64,000 nucleotides of DNA from Allobosea sp. BK604 (GTDB taxonomy: Bacteria; Pseudomonadota; Alphaproteobacteria; Rhizobiales; Beijerinckiaceae): assembly GCF_004341515.1 (NCBI RefSeq), contig NZ_SLZF01000001.1, positions 124,001 to 188,000 on the forward strand. The letters are read 5' to 3'. The number at the start of each line of letters is the position of its first letter. Position 1 is the first letter of the stretch. The position numbers were made by a program, and so were the translations under genes. This document shows, in pieces, positions 27,076-38,788 of the stretch. Below the pieces are notes generated by a model, which saw only the letters and a list, made by a program, of their open reading frames with translations, was not told where the DNA came from and ran no database searches.

Positions 27076-27468
27076 ATGCCTCAGTTCCTCACCACCGCGA
27101 CCTTGCTCGAGTGTTCGATGGGCGCGATGCCGACGCCGTTCATCGCCGATGAGCTGCCGGCCGCCCCCAAGGAGGTCGGGCTGACCAGCGCGACCGTCGT
27201 CCAGATCGTGCCCGGCAAGAACATCACGCCGTTCGGCATGTGCAAGAGCCCCGCCAACCCCACTGTGGCCTCGGCGACGGCGGCGGCGCAGGGCGTTCTC
27301 ACCCCGATGCCCTGCACGCCGACGATCCCGGCTCCCTGGGCGCCGCCTTCGGTCTGCACCAAGCATATGGGCATTCCGATGGCGACGGCTCAAAGCGTCT
27401 GCGCCTGCGCCTTCGGCGGCGTGGTCAAGGTCTCGCAGGCGATGCCGGCACCGGGAAACACGCTCTGA
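27076..27468 (+). CDS. DUF4280 PAAR-like protein
   Basis: The 130-residue protein has the DUF4280 pattern: LLECSMGAMPTPF near the start, ATVVQIVPGKNITPFGMCKSPANP in the middle, TPMPCTPTIPAPWAPP, and SVCACAFGGVVKV before a GN-containing end. The regularly placed cysteines suggest metal binding at the tip of a PAAR-like cone. Such proteins cap the spike of contractile injection systems. GGAG precedes the ATG by nine bases. It ends the DUF2169 cassette and probably sits on the beta tails of the two preceding proteins; that last point is inference. Confidence 0.78.
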   Translation: MPQFLTTATLLECSMGAMPTPFIADELPAAPKEVGLTSATVVQIVPGKNITPFGMCKSPANPTVASATAAAQGVLTPMPCTPTIPAPWAPPSVCTKHMGIPMATAQSVCACAFGGVVKVSQAMPAPGNTL

Positions 27469-27475
27469 CGCGCCC

Positions 27476-28732
27476 TCAGAACCCGCGCGCCTCCAGTTCC
27501 TTCTCCGCATCCGTGATGTAGTCGCGGATCACCGGCACGGCGCTCTTATGCGGTCCGAGCAGGAGCTGGAACACCATGTCGCCGCCGATATCGAACGAGA
27601 TCGAGCAGGCGCCGAGATAGAATTCCCACATCCGGGCGAAGCGCTCGCCCATCATCGCCACGACCTCCTCGCGCTTGGCCATGAAGCGCGAGCGCCAGGC
27701 TTCCAGCGTCCAGTGGTAGTGCCGGCGCCAGAATTCGCAGTCGGAATGCCAGAGCCCGGTCTGCTCGACCGCTGCGAAAACCTCCGACAGCGCCGGCGCA
27801 TACCCGCCCGGGAAGATGTACTTGTCGAAGAACGGCCCGGTGAAGCCGGGTGGACCGACGCGCCCGATGCAATGGACGAGCGCGATGCCGTCAGGCGTCA
27901 GCAGGTCGCGGATACGCTCGAAATATTCGAGGTAATGCGCGACGCCGACATGCTCCATCATGCCGACCGAGACGACCCGGTCGAACGTGCCCTCGAGCTC
28001 GCGATAGTCCTTGTTGATGAAGGTCACCGCATCGCCGACGCCGGCAGCCTCGGCCCGCTTCTGCGCCGCCGCCATCTGGTCGGGCGAGACGTTGAGGCCG
28101 GTCACCTTGGCGCCGCAGGCTTTCGCCAGGTAGATCGCGAGCTCGCCCCAGCCCGAGCCGATATCGAGCACGCGCATGCCGGGCTCGATCTTCAGCTTGG
28201 CGGCGATATGGCGCAGCTTCGCCTTCTGCGCGTTTTCCAGTCCTACGTCCGGAGCATGCCAGTACGCGCAGGAATAGGTCATCGTCTCGTCGAGCCAGAG
28301 CCGGTAGAACTCGGTCGGGATGTCGTAATGGTGCTTGACCTTCTTGCCGGCGACACCGATCGGGTTGTGCATGCGCCAGCGCCGGATGCGGAAGCGCACA
28401 TCGCGGATCGCCTTTTGCAGCGGGTGCTTGCGCATCTCCTTGCGCTGCATCCAGAACAGGCTGAGCAGGTCGTGGATGGTCGAGCCATCCTCGAAATTGA
28501 CGCGCCCGTCCATATAGCCTTCGGCCAAAGCCAGCTCGGGATTGAGGAAGATCTCGCGCTCGATCTTGTCGTCGCTGAAGCGCACCGTGACCTCGGGCGC
28601 GATCTTGTCCTGGCCGGCGAAATGGATCGGTCCCGCGCCCGGCCCGAAGGCATGGCGCTTGTTGTCGGGCGTGATCACCGTCAGGCGGCCCTGCCTGACG
28701 AAGCGCTTCAGAAGTTTAGGCAACAACAGCAT
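27476..28732 (-). CDS. cfa: Cyclopropane-fatty-acyl-phospholipid synthase
   Basis: The 418-residue protein has the SAM-binding motif VLDIGSGWGELAIYLA, substrate-site segments HHYDIPTEFYRLWLDETMTYSCAYW and SVGMMEHVGVAHYLEYFERI, and the IFPGGYAPALSEV block of cyclopropane synthases. These enzymes methylenate unsaturated acyl chains of membrane phospholipids using SAM. The ATG at 28732 matches the family start (MLLLPKLLKRFV). It is convergent with the PAAR-like gene and divergent from the PilZ gene. Confidence 0.93.
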   Translation of the reverse strand: MLLLPKLLKRFVRQGRLTVITPDNKRHAFGPGAGPIHFAGQDKIAPEVTVRFSDDKIEREIFLNPELALAEGYMDGRVNFEDGSTIHDLLSLFWMQRKEMRKHPLQKAIRDVRFRIRRWRMHNPIGVAGKKVKHHYDIPTEFYRLWLDETMTYSCAYWHAPDVGLENAQKAKLRHIAAKLKIEPGMRVLDIGSGWGELAIYLAKACGAKVTGLNVSPDQMAAAQKRAEAAGVGDAVTFINKDYRELEGTFDRVVSVGMMEHVGVAHYLEYFERIRDLLTPDGIALVHCIGRVGPPGFTGPFFDKYIFPGGYAPALSEVFAAVEQTGLWHSDCEFWRRHYHWTLEAWRSRFMAKREEVVAMMGERFARMWEFYLGACSISFDIGGDMVFQLLLGPHKSAVPVIRDYITDAEKELEARGF

Positions 28733-28875
28733 TGGCGTCCCCAGAGTCGCGCCAGAGCTTAGAGAGCTTTGCACGTTCCACCAACCCGGCCTCTGCAGGC
28801 GAGCCCGTGGCTCAAGCCTCGCTCCATCCAGCCGCCTTAGCGTCATGCAGATCGTCGCGTGAGGAAGGCAAGCGC

Positions 28876-29124
28876 ATGGAGAACCGGGGGGCGAAGCGAT
28901 GGCGTGCGCATCTGCGTATGGTGAAGCTTTTCGACGCGTCCCAACGCTTTCTCGTCGAATGCCGGGTGCTCGACCTGTCGCTGACGGGCGCCCGCCTGAA
29001 GCCGGAGACGGACCGGCCGCTGCCGCTCGAACTGACCTATTGCGACGGCGACGAGCGCAATTTCGCCGCCGCGAGCCTGGTCTGGATCAGGAAGGGAGAG
29101 ATCGGCATCCGCTTCACTGATTGA
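28876..29124 (+). CDS. PilZ domain protein
   Basis: The 82-residue protein is a single PilZ domain: an Arg-rich start (MENRGAKRWRAHLRMVK), then ECRVLDLSLTGARLKPE, which carries the D-x-S-x-x-G motif, and a closing strand (GEIGIRFTD). PilZ domains bind cyclic di-GMP, but the first motif is not a clean RxxxR, so binding is uncertain. GGAAGG lies about nine bases before the ATG. It may respond to the same second messenger hydrolysed by the EAL protein at 5071. Confidence 0.82.
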   Translation: MENRGAKRWRAHLRMVKLFDASQRFLVECRVLDLSLTGARLKPETDRPLPLELTYCDGDERNFAAASLVWIRKGEIGIRFTD

Positions 29125-29225
29125 GATCGGCACCGCCCGAAGCTTGTTGCGAGCGGGCGCTCGTCGTAGTCCTGGCCTCCAGGGCGGCACGGCGCCGCCC
29201 TCTCACGGGCGAGCAACGGCGAGAC

Positions 29226-29960
29226 ATGTCCTGGCGCGATTTCTGGAACGGCGAGCACGCGATTTACGTCTCCCCCCGCCATAAGCTCCTGCACTACCGG
29301 CAGGTCGCGGCCGACGTGATCCGTCATATCCCCTCGCCCGATGCCGTCGTGCTCGACCATGGCTGCGGCGAGGCGCTCTCGGCCGATCGTGTCGCCGCCC
29401 AATGCGGCAAGCTCTATCTCTGCGAGGCCGCGCCGAGCGTCCGCGAGAAGCTCGCGGCGAATTTCAGCCATATCCGCAAGATCGCCGTCGTTTCGCCCGA
29501 GGAGGTCGCGGCGCTCGAGGACGCGTCGCTCGACCTCGTCGTCGCCAATTCGCTGATCCAGTATCTGAGCCGCACCGAGCTGTCGGACCTGCTCGCGCTC
29601 TGGCGCGAGAAGCTGAAGCCCGGCGGCAGGCTCGTCATCGCCGATGTCATCCCGCCCGATGTCAGCCCGCTCACCGATGCCTCGCAGCTCCTCGCCTTCG
29701 CCTGGCGCGGCGGCTTCCTGACCGCGGCGCTGGCGGGGCTCGTGCGCACCGCGCTCTCCGATTACCGCAAGCTGCGCGCCGAGCTCGGCCTCGCGACCTA
29801 TACGGAGGGCGAGATCACCCTGCTGATCGGCGGTGCCGGTTACCTCGCGGTCGAGCGCCAGCCGAATTTCGGCCACAACCCTCACCGGATGACCTTCGCC
29901 GCTCGCAGGCCGCCGGAGACGCCTGATCTCGACGGCCGCGACGGAATCGTGCCTGGCTGA
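29226..29960 (+). CDS. Class I SAM-dependent methyltransferase
   Basis: The 244-residue protein has motif I VVLDHGCGEAL (~41-51), an acidic strand end (LYLCEAAP), LVVANSLIQYLSRTEL (motif IV region) and LKPGGRLVIADVIPP (motif V). This is a Methyltransf_11-like fold. The substrate is unknown; the C-terminal part (ITLLIGGAGYLAVERQPNFGHNPHRMTF) resembles class I enzymes that modify lipids or small metabolites. Its stop codon abuts the stop of the convergent GtrA gene with no gap. Confidence 0.82.
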   Translation: MSWRDFWNGEHAIYVSPRHKLLHYRQVAADVIRHIPSPDAVVLDHGCGEALSADRVAAQCGKLYLCEAAPSVREKLAANFSHIRKIAVVSPEEVAALEDASLDLVVANSLIQYLSRTELSDLLALWREKLKPGGRLVIADVIPPDVSPLTDASQLLAFAWRGGFLTAALAGLVRTALSDYRKLRAELGLATYTEGEITLLIGGAGYLAVERQPNFGHNPHRMTFAARRPPETPDLDGRDGIVPG

Positions 29961-30368
29961 TCAATGCGCAGCGCGATCGGCGAACGAGAAGAACTTGTGG
30001 CCGAGGAATGAGAACACCATCACGATCAGCGTGGTGACGACCTGCATCGGCAAATAGGGCAGCCCAAGCCGGCCGACGAAGACGTGCATCAGGATGCCGG
30101 TCAGGATGAAGCCGCCGAAGGCGATCAGCGCGAAGCGCCAGGTCGCCTGGGCGTGGCTATGCGTCGCGTCAAAGGTCAGCCAACGGTTCAGCGTGTAGGA
30201 AACGACGGCGCCGAGCGCGAAGCCGGCCAGCGTCGCCGGCACCGGATCGACCTTGGCCAGCTCCACCAGCCCGATCAGCAGCGAATAATGCGCCACCGCG
30301 GTGACGCCTCCGGCGAAGACATAGGCGATGATCTGGCGCGAATGGCGCGGGAGGCGGGAGAGCGGCAT
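29961..30368 (-). CDS. GtrA family membrane protein
   Basis: The 135-residue protein has four hydrophobic helices and the family phrases IAYVFAGGVTAVAHYSLLIGL, VVSYTLNRWLTFD and FSFLGHKFFSF. GtrA proteins are thought to flip lipid-linked sugars for surface polysaccharide modification. No partner glycosyltransferase is adjacent. It is divergent from the amidohydrolase gene across 98 bases. Confidence 0.9.
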   Translation of the reverse strand: MPLSRLPRHSRQIIAYVFAGGVTAVAHYSLLIGLVELAKVDPVPATLAGFALGAVVSYTLNRWLTFDATHSHAQATWRFALIAFGGFILTGILMHVFVGRLGLPYLPMQVVTTLIVMVFSFLGHKFFSFADRAAH

Positions 30369-30466
30369 GCGCGGTCTATAGCCCGGATGCCGGCAGATTT
30401 CCTACACGCTTCGCCGCTCGCCGCCTAAGCTGTTGCGATCGCGGCCGGGAGTGGAAAGCACCTGCA

Positions 30467-31849
30467 ATGACCGAAATCGACCTGCTTGTCCGCGCCGAGT
30501 TCCTCTATCCGGTCAGCCCCGGCATGCCGGTGATCCCGGACGGCGAGGTCGCGATATCCCGTGGACGCATCCTCCATGCCGGCCCGCGCCAGCCCGAGGG
30601 AAGCTGGTTCCCTACCCGCACGCTCTCGGGAGAGGCGAAGGCGGTCCTGCCGGGCTTCGTCAACTGCCACTCGCATGCCGCCTCGCTGATCTTCCGCAGC
30701 CAGACCGACGACCATGCCGCCAAGGCGGCGCTGCTCGAGGTCGCCTTCCGGATGGAGAAGGATATCGAGGAGGAGGAGTGGGCCCTGCTGGCCGAGGCCG
30801 GCTGCGCCGACATGCTCCAGGCCGGCATCACCACGATCAACGATATCTGGTACGCGCCGCACCGGCTCGCCGAAACGGTCGAGGCCTGCGGCCTCCGGGC
30901 CCAGATCGCCCACAAGGTCTTCGATGTCCGCCTGCACGATCTCTGGCGCGGCGACTACACGCACCATGCAGGTATCGGCGAGGAACGCCTGCGCGACGGC
31001 GTCGCCTTCGCCGAACGCTGGCATGGCGCCGCGGGCGGGCGGATCACGGCGCGCATCGGCACCCATGCGACCGATACCTGCGCACCCGAGCTGTTGCGCG
31101 CGGCCCGCGCCGAGGCGAGCCGTCTCGGAATCGGCATGCATATCCATGCCGCGCAGAGTGCGGCGGAAGTCGAGCAGGTCCGGGCGGCGCATGGCTGCGG
31201 GCCGGTCGAGCTTTTGCGCGATACCGGCATGCTCGCTCCCGATGTCGTCCTCGCCCATCTCGTCTTCGCGGAGAAAGGCGATCTCGACGCCGCGCAGGAG
31301 AGCGGCGCGACCTATGCCCATTGCCCGACGATCTATCCGCGGCGTGGTCGCTATCCGCCGCTCGAGGACATCATGGAGCGCGGGATTCCGACCGGCTTCG
31401 CCACCGACTGGATGCTGAACGACCCGTTCGAGGGCATGCGCAACGCACTCAATGCCATGCGCCTGCGCCTGGGCAGCCCGACCGCCCTCTCCTGCGCTCA
31501 GGCATTGGAGCTGCACACGATCGGCGCAGCCCGTGTCATGGGGCTGCAGGAGGAGATCGGCTCGCTCGAAACGGGCAAGAAGGCCGACCTGATCGTCGTC
31601 GATCTCGATCGCCCGCATCTCCAGCCCTATTACGGCGACTACGCGGCGCTGGTCTATTACGCCAGGGCGAGCGACGTGGTGACGAGCATCGTCGCTGGCG
31701 ACATCGTCCTGGAGGATGGCCGCCCGACCATGCTGGATCGCGACCGGACGCTGGCTCACCTCAAGCAGCGCGTCCCGGGCTGGCGCGCCCGCCTCGCCGC
31801 TCTCGGCAGCCGCGCCGTATTCGGGCCCGGCTGTCCCTGCTGCGGCTGA
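30467..31849 (+). CDS. Amidohydrolase (TrzN/AtzA, 8-oxoguanine-deaminase-like)
   Basis: The 460-residue protein has the metal-dependent amidohydrolase motif set: NCHSHAA (His68, His70), HIHAAQS, DVVLAHLVF, and FATDWMLNDPF for the catalytic Asp. ALELHTIGAARVMGL and ETGKKADLIVVDL lie in the composite beta domain. Members deaminate or dechlorinate heterocycles (guanine, cytosine, triazines). The C-terminus ends in an unusual cysteine cluster, GPGCPCCG. A divergent ArsR gene does not follow directly; instead an ArsR gene is convergent. Confidence 0.85.
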   Translation: MTEIDLLVRAEFLYPVSPGMPVIPDGEVAISRGRILHAGPRQPEGSWFPTRTLSGEAKAVLPGFVNCHSHAASLIFRSQTDDHAAKAALLEVAFRMEKDIEEEEWALLAEAGCADMLQAGITTINDIWYAPHRLAETVEACGLRAQIAHKVFDVRLHDLWRGDYTHHAGIGEERLRDGVAFAERWHGAAGGRITARIGTHATDTCAPELLRAARAEASRLGIGMHIHAAQSAAEVEQVRAAHGCGPVELLRDTGMLAPDVVLAHLVFAEKGDLDAAQESGATYAHCPTIYPRRGRYPPLEDIMERGIPTGFATDWMLNDPFEGMRNALNAMRLRLGSPTALSCAQALELHTIGAARVMGLQEEIGSLETGKKADLIVVDLDRPHLQPYYGDYAALVYYARASDVVTSIVAGDIVLEDGRPTMLDRDRTLAHLKQRVPGWRARLAALGSRAVFGPGCPCCG

Positions 31850-32221
31850 TCAGGCCGGCAGCCGGACGCGCGGGACCGAGGGATCGCTCCGCGCCGTCTC
31901 GATCACGCTGTCGAGCAGGCCGGGAAAGCGCCGGTCGAACTCCTCGCGGCGAATGCTGATGAAGCGCGCAGTGCCCTCGGAGCGCATGCGCGTGATCCCG
32001 GCCTCGCGCAGCTTGGCGAAGTGATAGGAGAGCAGCGAGGGCGAGGCGAGCTCCGCGAAACTGCCGCAGCGCGCCTTGTCGACCTCGTCGAAATCCGCCA
32101 GCGAGACCAGGATTCCCAGCCTGATCGGATCGCCGAGCGCCGAGAACACATCGGCCGGCAGGACATCGTCGAGCTCGGGGTGGAAAGGTTGCTTCATTCC
32201 CAACGAGATAGGGAAATCCAT
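31850..32221 (-). CDS. ArsR-family transcriptional regulator
   Basis: A 123-residue protein with the ArsR winged helix-turn-helix: DVFSALGDPIRLGILVSLA, SPSLLSYHFAKLREAGI (recognition helix) and RSEGTARFISIRREEFD (wing). There is one cysteine (KARCGS), so classic metal sensing is not evident. The ATG at 32221 is chosen; ATG 32197 is an alternative. It is divergent from an MFS exporter with two matching 16-bp palindromes between them, so it probably represses both itself and the exporter. Confidence 0.87.
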   Translation of the reverse strand: MDFPISLGMKQPFHPELDDVLPADVFSALGDPIRLGILVSLADFDEVDKARCGSFAELASPSLLSYHFAKLREAGITRMRSEGTARFISIRREEFDRRFPGLLDSVIETARSDPSVPRVRLPA

Positions 32222-32235
32222 CACTCCTGACAAGA

Positions 32236-32251
32236 TTCAACGATCATTGAA
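32236..32251. promoter_or_regulatory. ArsR operator candidate, site 1
   Basis: TTCAACGATCATTGAA has TTCAA and TTGAA arms and matches site 2 at 14 of 16 positions. It lies about 15 bp upstream of the ArsR start, suited to autorepression. Confidence 0.7.
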
Positions 32252-32285
32252 ATTAACTTGACCACAAAGTGGGCACCGCCTTAAA

Positions 32286-32301
32286 TTCAATGTTCATTGA
32301 A
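32286..32301. promoter_or_regulatory. ArsR operator candidate, site 2
   Basis: TTCAATGTTCATTGAA is a perfect palindrome (7-bp arms, 2-bp centre). It lies 18 bp upstream of the MFS start codon and exactly 50 bp from site 1, about five helical turns, so two dimers could bind on the same face. Confidence 0.75.
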
Positions 32302-32319
32302 ATTTTGAAGGACTGTCCG

Positions 32320-33528
32320 ATGGACACCCGTCTCCTTTGGCTCGCCGGCGGCGCATTCGCGATCGGTACCGGCAGCCTGGTCATCACCGGCATCCTGCCG
32401 AATCTCGCAGCTGCCTTCGGCGTCTCGGTCGACACGGCCGGGCTGCTGATCTCGATCTTCGCGCTCGCCTATGCGATCGGCTCGCCGATCCTCTCGACCT
32501 TGCTCGGTGATGTCGACCGGCGCACGCTGCTCGCCGGAGCGCTCACCGTCTTCACCCTCGCCAACCTGCTCGCCGCCTTCACCAGCGACTTCACCTGGCT
32601 GATGGTCGCCCGCATCGTCATGGCCCTCGCCTCCGGCGTCTTCATGCCGGCCGCAAATGCGGTCGCCGTCGCGCTGGTCGCGCCGGAACGCCGCGCCCGC
32701 GCCATCGCGCTCGTCACCGGCGGCATGACCGTCTCGCTGATTCTCGGCGTGCCGCTTGGCACGGCGGTCGCGGCCTATGGCTGGCACTTCGCCTTCCTGG
32801 TCGTCGCCCTCGTCGGCGCGCTCGCCCTGCTCGGCCTGATCTTCCAGCTGCCTTCAGGCCTGCCGCGCGCCACCAACTCGCTTGGCGAGCGGCTGCAGGT
32901 CGCCAGGCGCGGCGACGTGCTGCTCGCGCTCGGCACCACCGCGCTTTGGACCACCGGCGCCTTCACGCTCTACACCTATATCGCGCCCTTCCTCGCCGCC
33001 CATGCCGGCATCACCGGCCATTGGCTCAGCGCCGCGCTTGTCGTCACCGGCATCGGCTCGGCCATTGGCAACCAATCGGGCGGCATCGCCGCCGACCGCT
33101 TCGGCCCCGAGCGCTCGCTGACCTTCGTGCTGATTCTGCTCGCCAGTGCGCTCGCCGCCGCCTCGACCGTGGCCGCGACGCTGCCGCCACAGACTGCGGT
33201 CTTCATCCTGCCGCTGATCATCATGGTCTGGAGCGGCGCCGGCTGGGCCGGCCATCCCGCGCAGATGTCGCGCCTCGCGGCGATGGCGCCGGATGCTGCC
33301 GTGGTCGCGCTCTCGCTCAACGCCTCGGCGCTCTATTTCGGCATCGCCGCTGGCTCGGCGCTCGGCCAGCAGACCCTGCGTCTCGGCGCCTCCTGGCAGC
33401 TCGGCTTCGTCGGAGCGCTCTGCGAGATCGGCGCGCTCGCGCTGCTTTTCGTCTCGATCCGCCGCCGCCGGCCGGCGCGACGCGAGCCGGAGATCGACGA
33501 GATCTCGATCGCCCCGCCTGTGCGCTGA
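32320..33528 (+). CDS. MFS exporter (DHA1/AraJ-like)
   Basis: The 402-residue protein has about twelve membrane helices, with SPILSTLLGDVDRRTLLAGAL in the 2-3 loop, ALASGVFMPAANAVAVALVAPERRARAIALV, and GVPLGTAVAAYGWHFAF (the motif-C-like helix 5 of drug:H+ antiporters). It would export a drug or sugar-like compound. AAGGA lies eight bases before the ATG at 32320. Control by the divergent ArsR protein is strongly suggested by the shared palindromes. Confidence 0.9.
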   Translation: MDTRLLWLAGGAFAIGTGSLVITGILPNLAAAFGVSVDTAGLLISIFALAYAIGSPILSTLLGDVDRRTLLAGALTVFTLANLLAAFTSDFTWLMVARIVMALASGVFMPAANAVAVALVAPERRARAIALVTGGMTVSLILGVPLGTAVAAYGWHFAFLVVALVGALALLGLIFQLPSGLPRATNSLGERLQVARRGDVLLALGTTALWTTGAFTLYTYIAPFLAAHAGITGHWLSAALVVTGIGSAIGNQSGGIAADRFGPERSLTFVLILLASALAAASTVAATLPPQTAVFILPLIIMVWSGAGWAGHPAQMSRLAAMAPDAAVVALSLNASALYFGIAAGSALGQQTLRLGASWQLGFVGALCEIGALALLFVSIRRRRPARREPEIDEISIAPPVR

Positions 33529-33669
33529 ACGATCCGGCGGGACGTTTTTGCTTTCCCCCGCCGCAACTGCACTCTATAGCGAGCGCCTAGCATTCATTCA
33601 GGCGCTCGCTTGGCCCCCGCTCGACCGATCGGAGGGGGCGGCGCGCGCCCGCGAACCGACCGGTCAGAC

Positions 33670-36987
<3,318 letters not shown>

Positions 36988-37029
36988 AAGCTGCGCCGCG
37001 AGGCAGTTCTATAAACGATCGAGATGGGG

Positions 37030-37056
37030 CACGGGCCGCCGAGGAGGCAGCCCGTG
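37030..37056 (+). promoter_or_regulatory. Hairpin in the carB-greA intergenic leader
   Basis: CACGGGC (37030-37036) and GCCCGTG (37050-37056) form a perfect GC-rich 7-bp stem with a 13-nt loop. It sits between the carB stop and the greA start. There is no clean T-run, so it may be a processing or attenuation hairpin or just a stable leader structure. Confidence 0.35.
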
Positions 37057-37086
37057 GCTCGGCTTTTCGCAATTTGGGACGGGACG

Positions 37087-37560
37087 ATGGACAAGGTTCC
37101 TATGACGGCGAGCGGCTTCGCCGCTCTAGAGGCGGAGTTGAAGCATCGCCAGCAGGTCGAGCGCCAACGCATCATCACGGCGATCTCGGAAGCGCGCGCG
37201 CTGGGCGATCTCTCTGAGAACGCCGAATATCACGCCGCCAAGGAAGCCCAGTCGCTGAACGAGGGCCGCATCATGGAGCTCGAATCGCTGATCGGCCGTG
37301 CCGACATCATCGACGTCTCGAAGCTCGGCGGCGACACGATCAAGTTCGGCGCCACTGTCCAGCTCATCGACGACGACACCGAGGAAGAGAAGCGCTACCA
37401 GATCGTCGGCGAGCCGGAAGCCGACGTGCGCTCGGGCAAGGTCTCGATCGGCTCTCCGATCGCGCGCGCGCTGATCGGCAAGAAGGTCGGCGATTCCGTG
37501 CAGGTCAACACGCCCGGCGGCGGCAAGTCCTACGAGGTTGTGAGCGTCAGCTTCCGTTGA
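37087..37560 (+). CDS. greA: Transcription elongation factor GreA
   Basis: The 157-residue protein starts [20 protein letters not shown], followed by the coiled-coil tip ([20 protein letters not shown]) with the acidic residues that reach the polymerase active site. A FKBP-like C-terminal domain follows ([29 protein letters not shown]). It rescues backtracked RNA polymerase by stimulating transcript cleavage. The start at 37087 aligns with E. coli GreA. A degenerate repeat follows the stop. Confidence 0.96.
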   Translation: MDKVPMTASGFAALEAELKHRQQVERQRIITAISEARALGDLSENAEYHAAKEAQSLNEGRIMELESLIGRADIIDVSKLGGDTIKFGATVQLIDDDTEEEKRYQIVGEPEADVRSGKVSIGSPIARALIGKKVGDSVQVNTPGGGKSYEVVSVSFR

Positions 37561-37568
37561 CCTCGACC

Positions 37569-37620
37569 GCATTTTCAAGCGAAGTGGATTCCGGTCCGCG
37601 CGAAGAGAATGCACCGAAGC
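37569..37620. repeat. Degenerate palindromic repeat, left half only (type A)
   Basis: GCATTTTCAAGCGAAGTGG...GAGAATGCACC corresponds to the left half of the type A element. The linker and right hairpin are missing or decayed. Confidence 0.6.
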
Positions 37621-37729
37621 CATTGAGCCGGTCTGCGGGCTGGTTTGGGTCGGAAAGCGCTAAGCGCGCGGACATGGATTTGCCCGCGCGACACCCTATG
37701 TCTGGATGATCGCATCCGGAGGCTATGCC

Positions 37730-38224
37730 ATGACCACCCGTCGCGCTTTCCTCGCCGCTTCGCTCGCAGCTCCCGCCCTGGCACTCTCCTCCTACGCCGT
37801 GCTGGCACAGCCGGTGGCGATCGGCGGCATCCGCGTCGACACCTCCCGCCTGGTGCGGGATTGGGGCGCGCATGCAGCCTGGGTCAAGGTTGCGCTCGAG
37901 CGCCAGTTGGGGGCGGCCTTCGCTCCCACCCTGCAACCCGGCGCGCCGCTTCTCTACGTGACCGTCCGCGCCATCAGCCTCAGCAGCTATGCTGCAGTGG
38001 GCGGCGGCGCAGGTGGCGGCAGCGCCGGCAATTCCGACTCGCTCGACTGCCAGACCCTGCTGCTCGGCAGGGGCGACCGCGTGCTCGCGACCTATCCGAT
38101 CCTCACGACGCTCGATGCTGGCGATGCCGGAGCCTGGTATCTGCCCGATATCGATCAACGTCGCCTCGACCGGCTCGTTCGCGCCACCGCGTCCTGGATC
38201 AAACGCTACGTCGTCCCGGGCTAG
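37730..38224 (+). CDS. Small exported protein with TAT signal, paralog 1 of 3
   Basis: The 164-residue product has a twin-arginine signal (MTTRRAFLAASLAAPALALS) with cleavage near LAQ. The mature part reads VAIGGIRVDTSRLVRDWGA, VKVALERQLGAAF, VLATYPILTTLD and AWYLPDIDQRRLDRLVRATASWIKRYVV. Two paralogs follow at 38278 and 38918. Unlike them, it lacks a lipobox cysteine, so it should be soluble in the periplasm. No known domain is recognised. The Gly-rich mid-loop (VGGGAGGGSAGN) varies between copies. Confidence 0.7.
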   Translation: MTTRRAFLAASLAAPALALSSYAVLAQPVAIGGIRVDTSRLVRDWGAHAAWVKVALERQLGAAFAPTLQPGAPLLYVTVRAISLSSYAAVGGGAGGGSAGNSDSLDCQTLLLGRGDRVLATYPILTTLDAGDAGAWYLPDIDQRRLDRLVRATASWIKRYVVPG

Positions 38225-38277
38225 GTCTGTCCTCCGATACGAGGACGGACCCTGGCCCTCCTGCACGGATGCCCGCC

Positions 38278-38787
38278 ATGCTCGATCGCCGCGCATTGAT
38301 GCTCTCCGGCCTGGCAAGCGCCTCGGCAGCACTTGCCGGCTGCCAGACCACGCCGCCACTGGGAGCCGGCGTTCCGGTCGGAGCCATTCGCGTCGACGTC
38401 TCCCGCCTCGTCGAGCTGGGCTGGGGCGCGAACGCCGCCGGCATCAAGGTCGCGATGGAGCGTGAGCTCGCCACCCTTTTCGGCCCGGCGCTCCGGCGCG
38501 GAGCAGGCCCGACGCTCGTCGTCGAAATCCGCGGCATCTGGCTTGCCAGCTACGCGGGCACCGGCGGCGGCGGCAGGTTCGGCGGCGGCGGCGCGAGCAA
38601 TGACAGCCTCGACAGCATCGCGACGCTGGTCGAGCCGGGCGGGCGCGTGCTCGCGACCTATCCGATCCTTTCGACGATCTCGTCCAGCTCCGGCGGCGCA
38701 TGGTATCTGCCGGATATCGACCAGCGGCGGATCGCGGCGCTCGTCGCGAACAACGCGCTCTGGATCAAGCGCTACGTCGTCGGTTAA
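38278..38787 (+). CDS. Putative lipoprotein, paralog 2 of 3
   Basis: The 169-residue product has a lipoprotein signal (MLDRRALMLSGLASASAALA then GC, lipobox LAGC). The mature part follows the same plan as its neighbour: VGAIRVDVSRLVELGWGANA, IKVAMERELATLF, a Gly-rich loop (GTGGGGRFGGGGASN), VLATYPIL and AWYLPDIDQRRIAALVANNALWIKRYVVG. An ATG three codons earlier (38269) is possible. The function is unknown; a role in the periplasm or outer membrane is inferred from the lipid anchor. Confidence 0.7.
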   Translation: MLDRRALMLSGLASASAALAGCQTTPPLGAGVPVGAIRVDVSRLVELGWGANAAGIKVAMERELATLFGPALRRGAGPTLVVEIRGIWLASYAGTGGGGRFGGGGASNDSLDSIATLVEPGGRVLATYPILSTISSSSGGAWYLPDIDQRRIAALVANNALWIKRYVVG

Positions 38788-38788
38788 T

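Noticed and set aside
20784..27468. Complete type VI secretion locus
   Set aside because: None of the tssA-M genes, clpV, hcp or a full vgrG is present; only adaptor-like, spike-like and PAAR-like genes are seen.
37030..37056. Terminator of carB
   Set aside because: The stem is strong, but the loop is long and no T-run follows; it was kept only as a leader hairpin.
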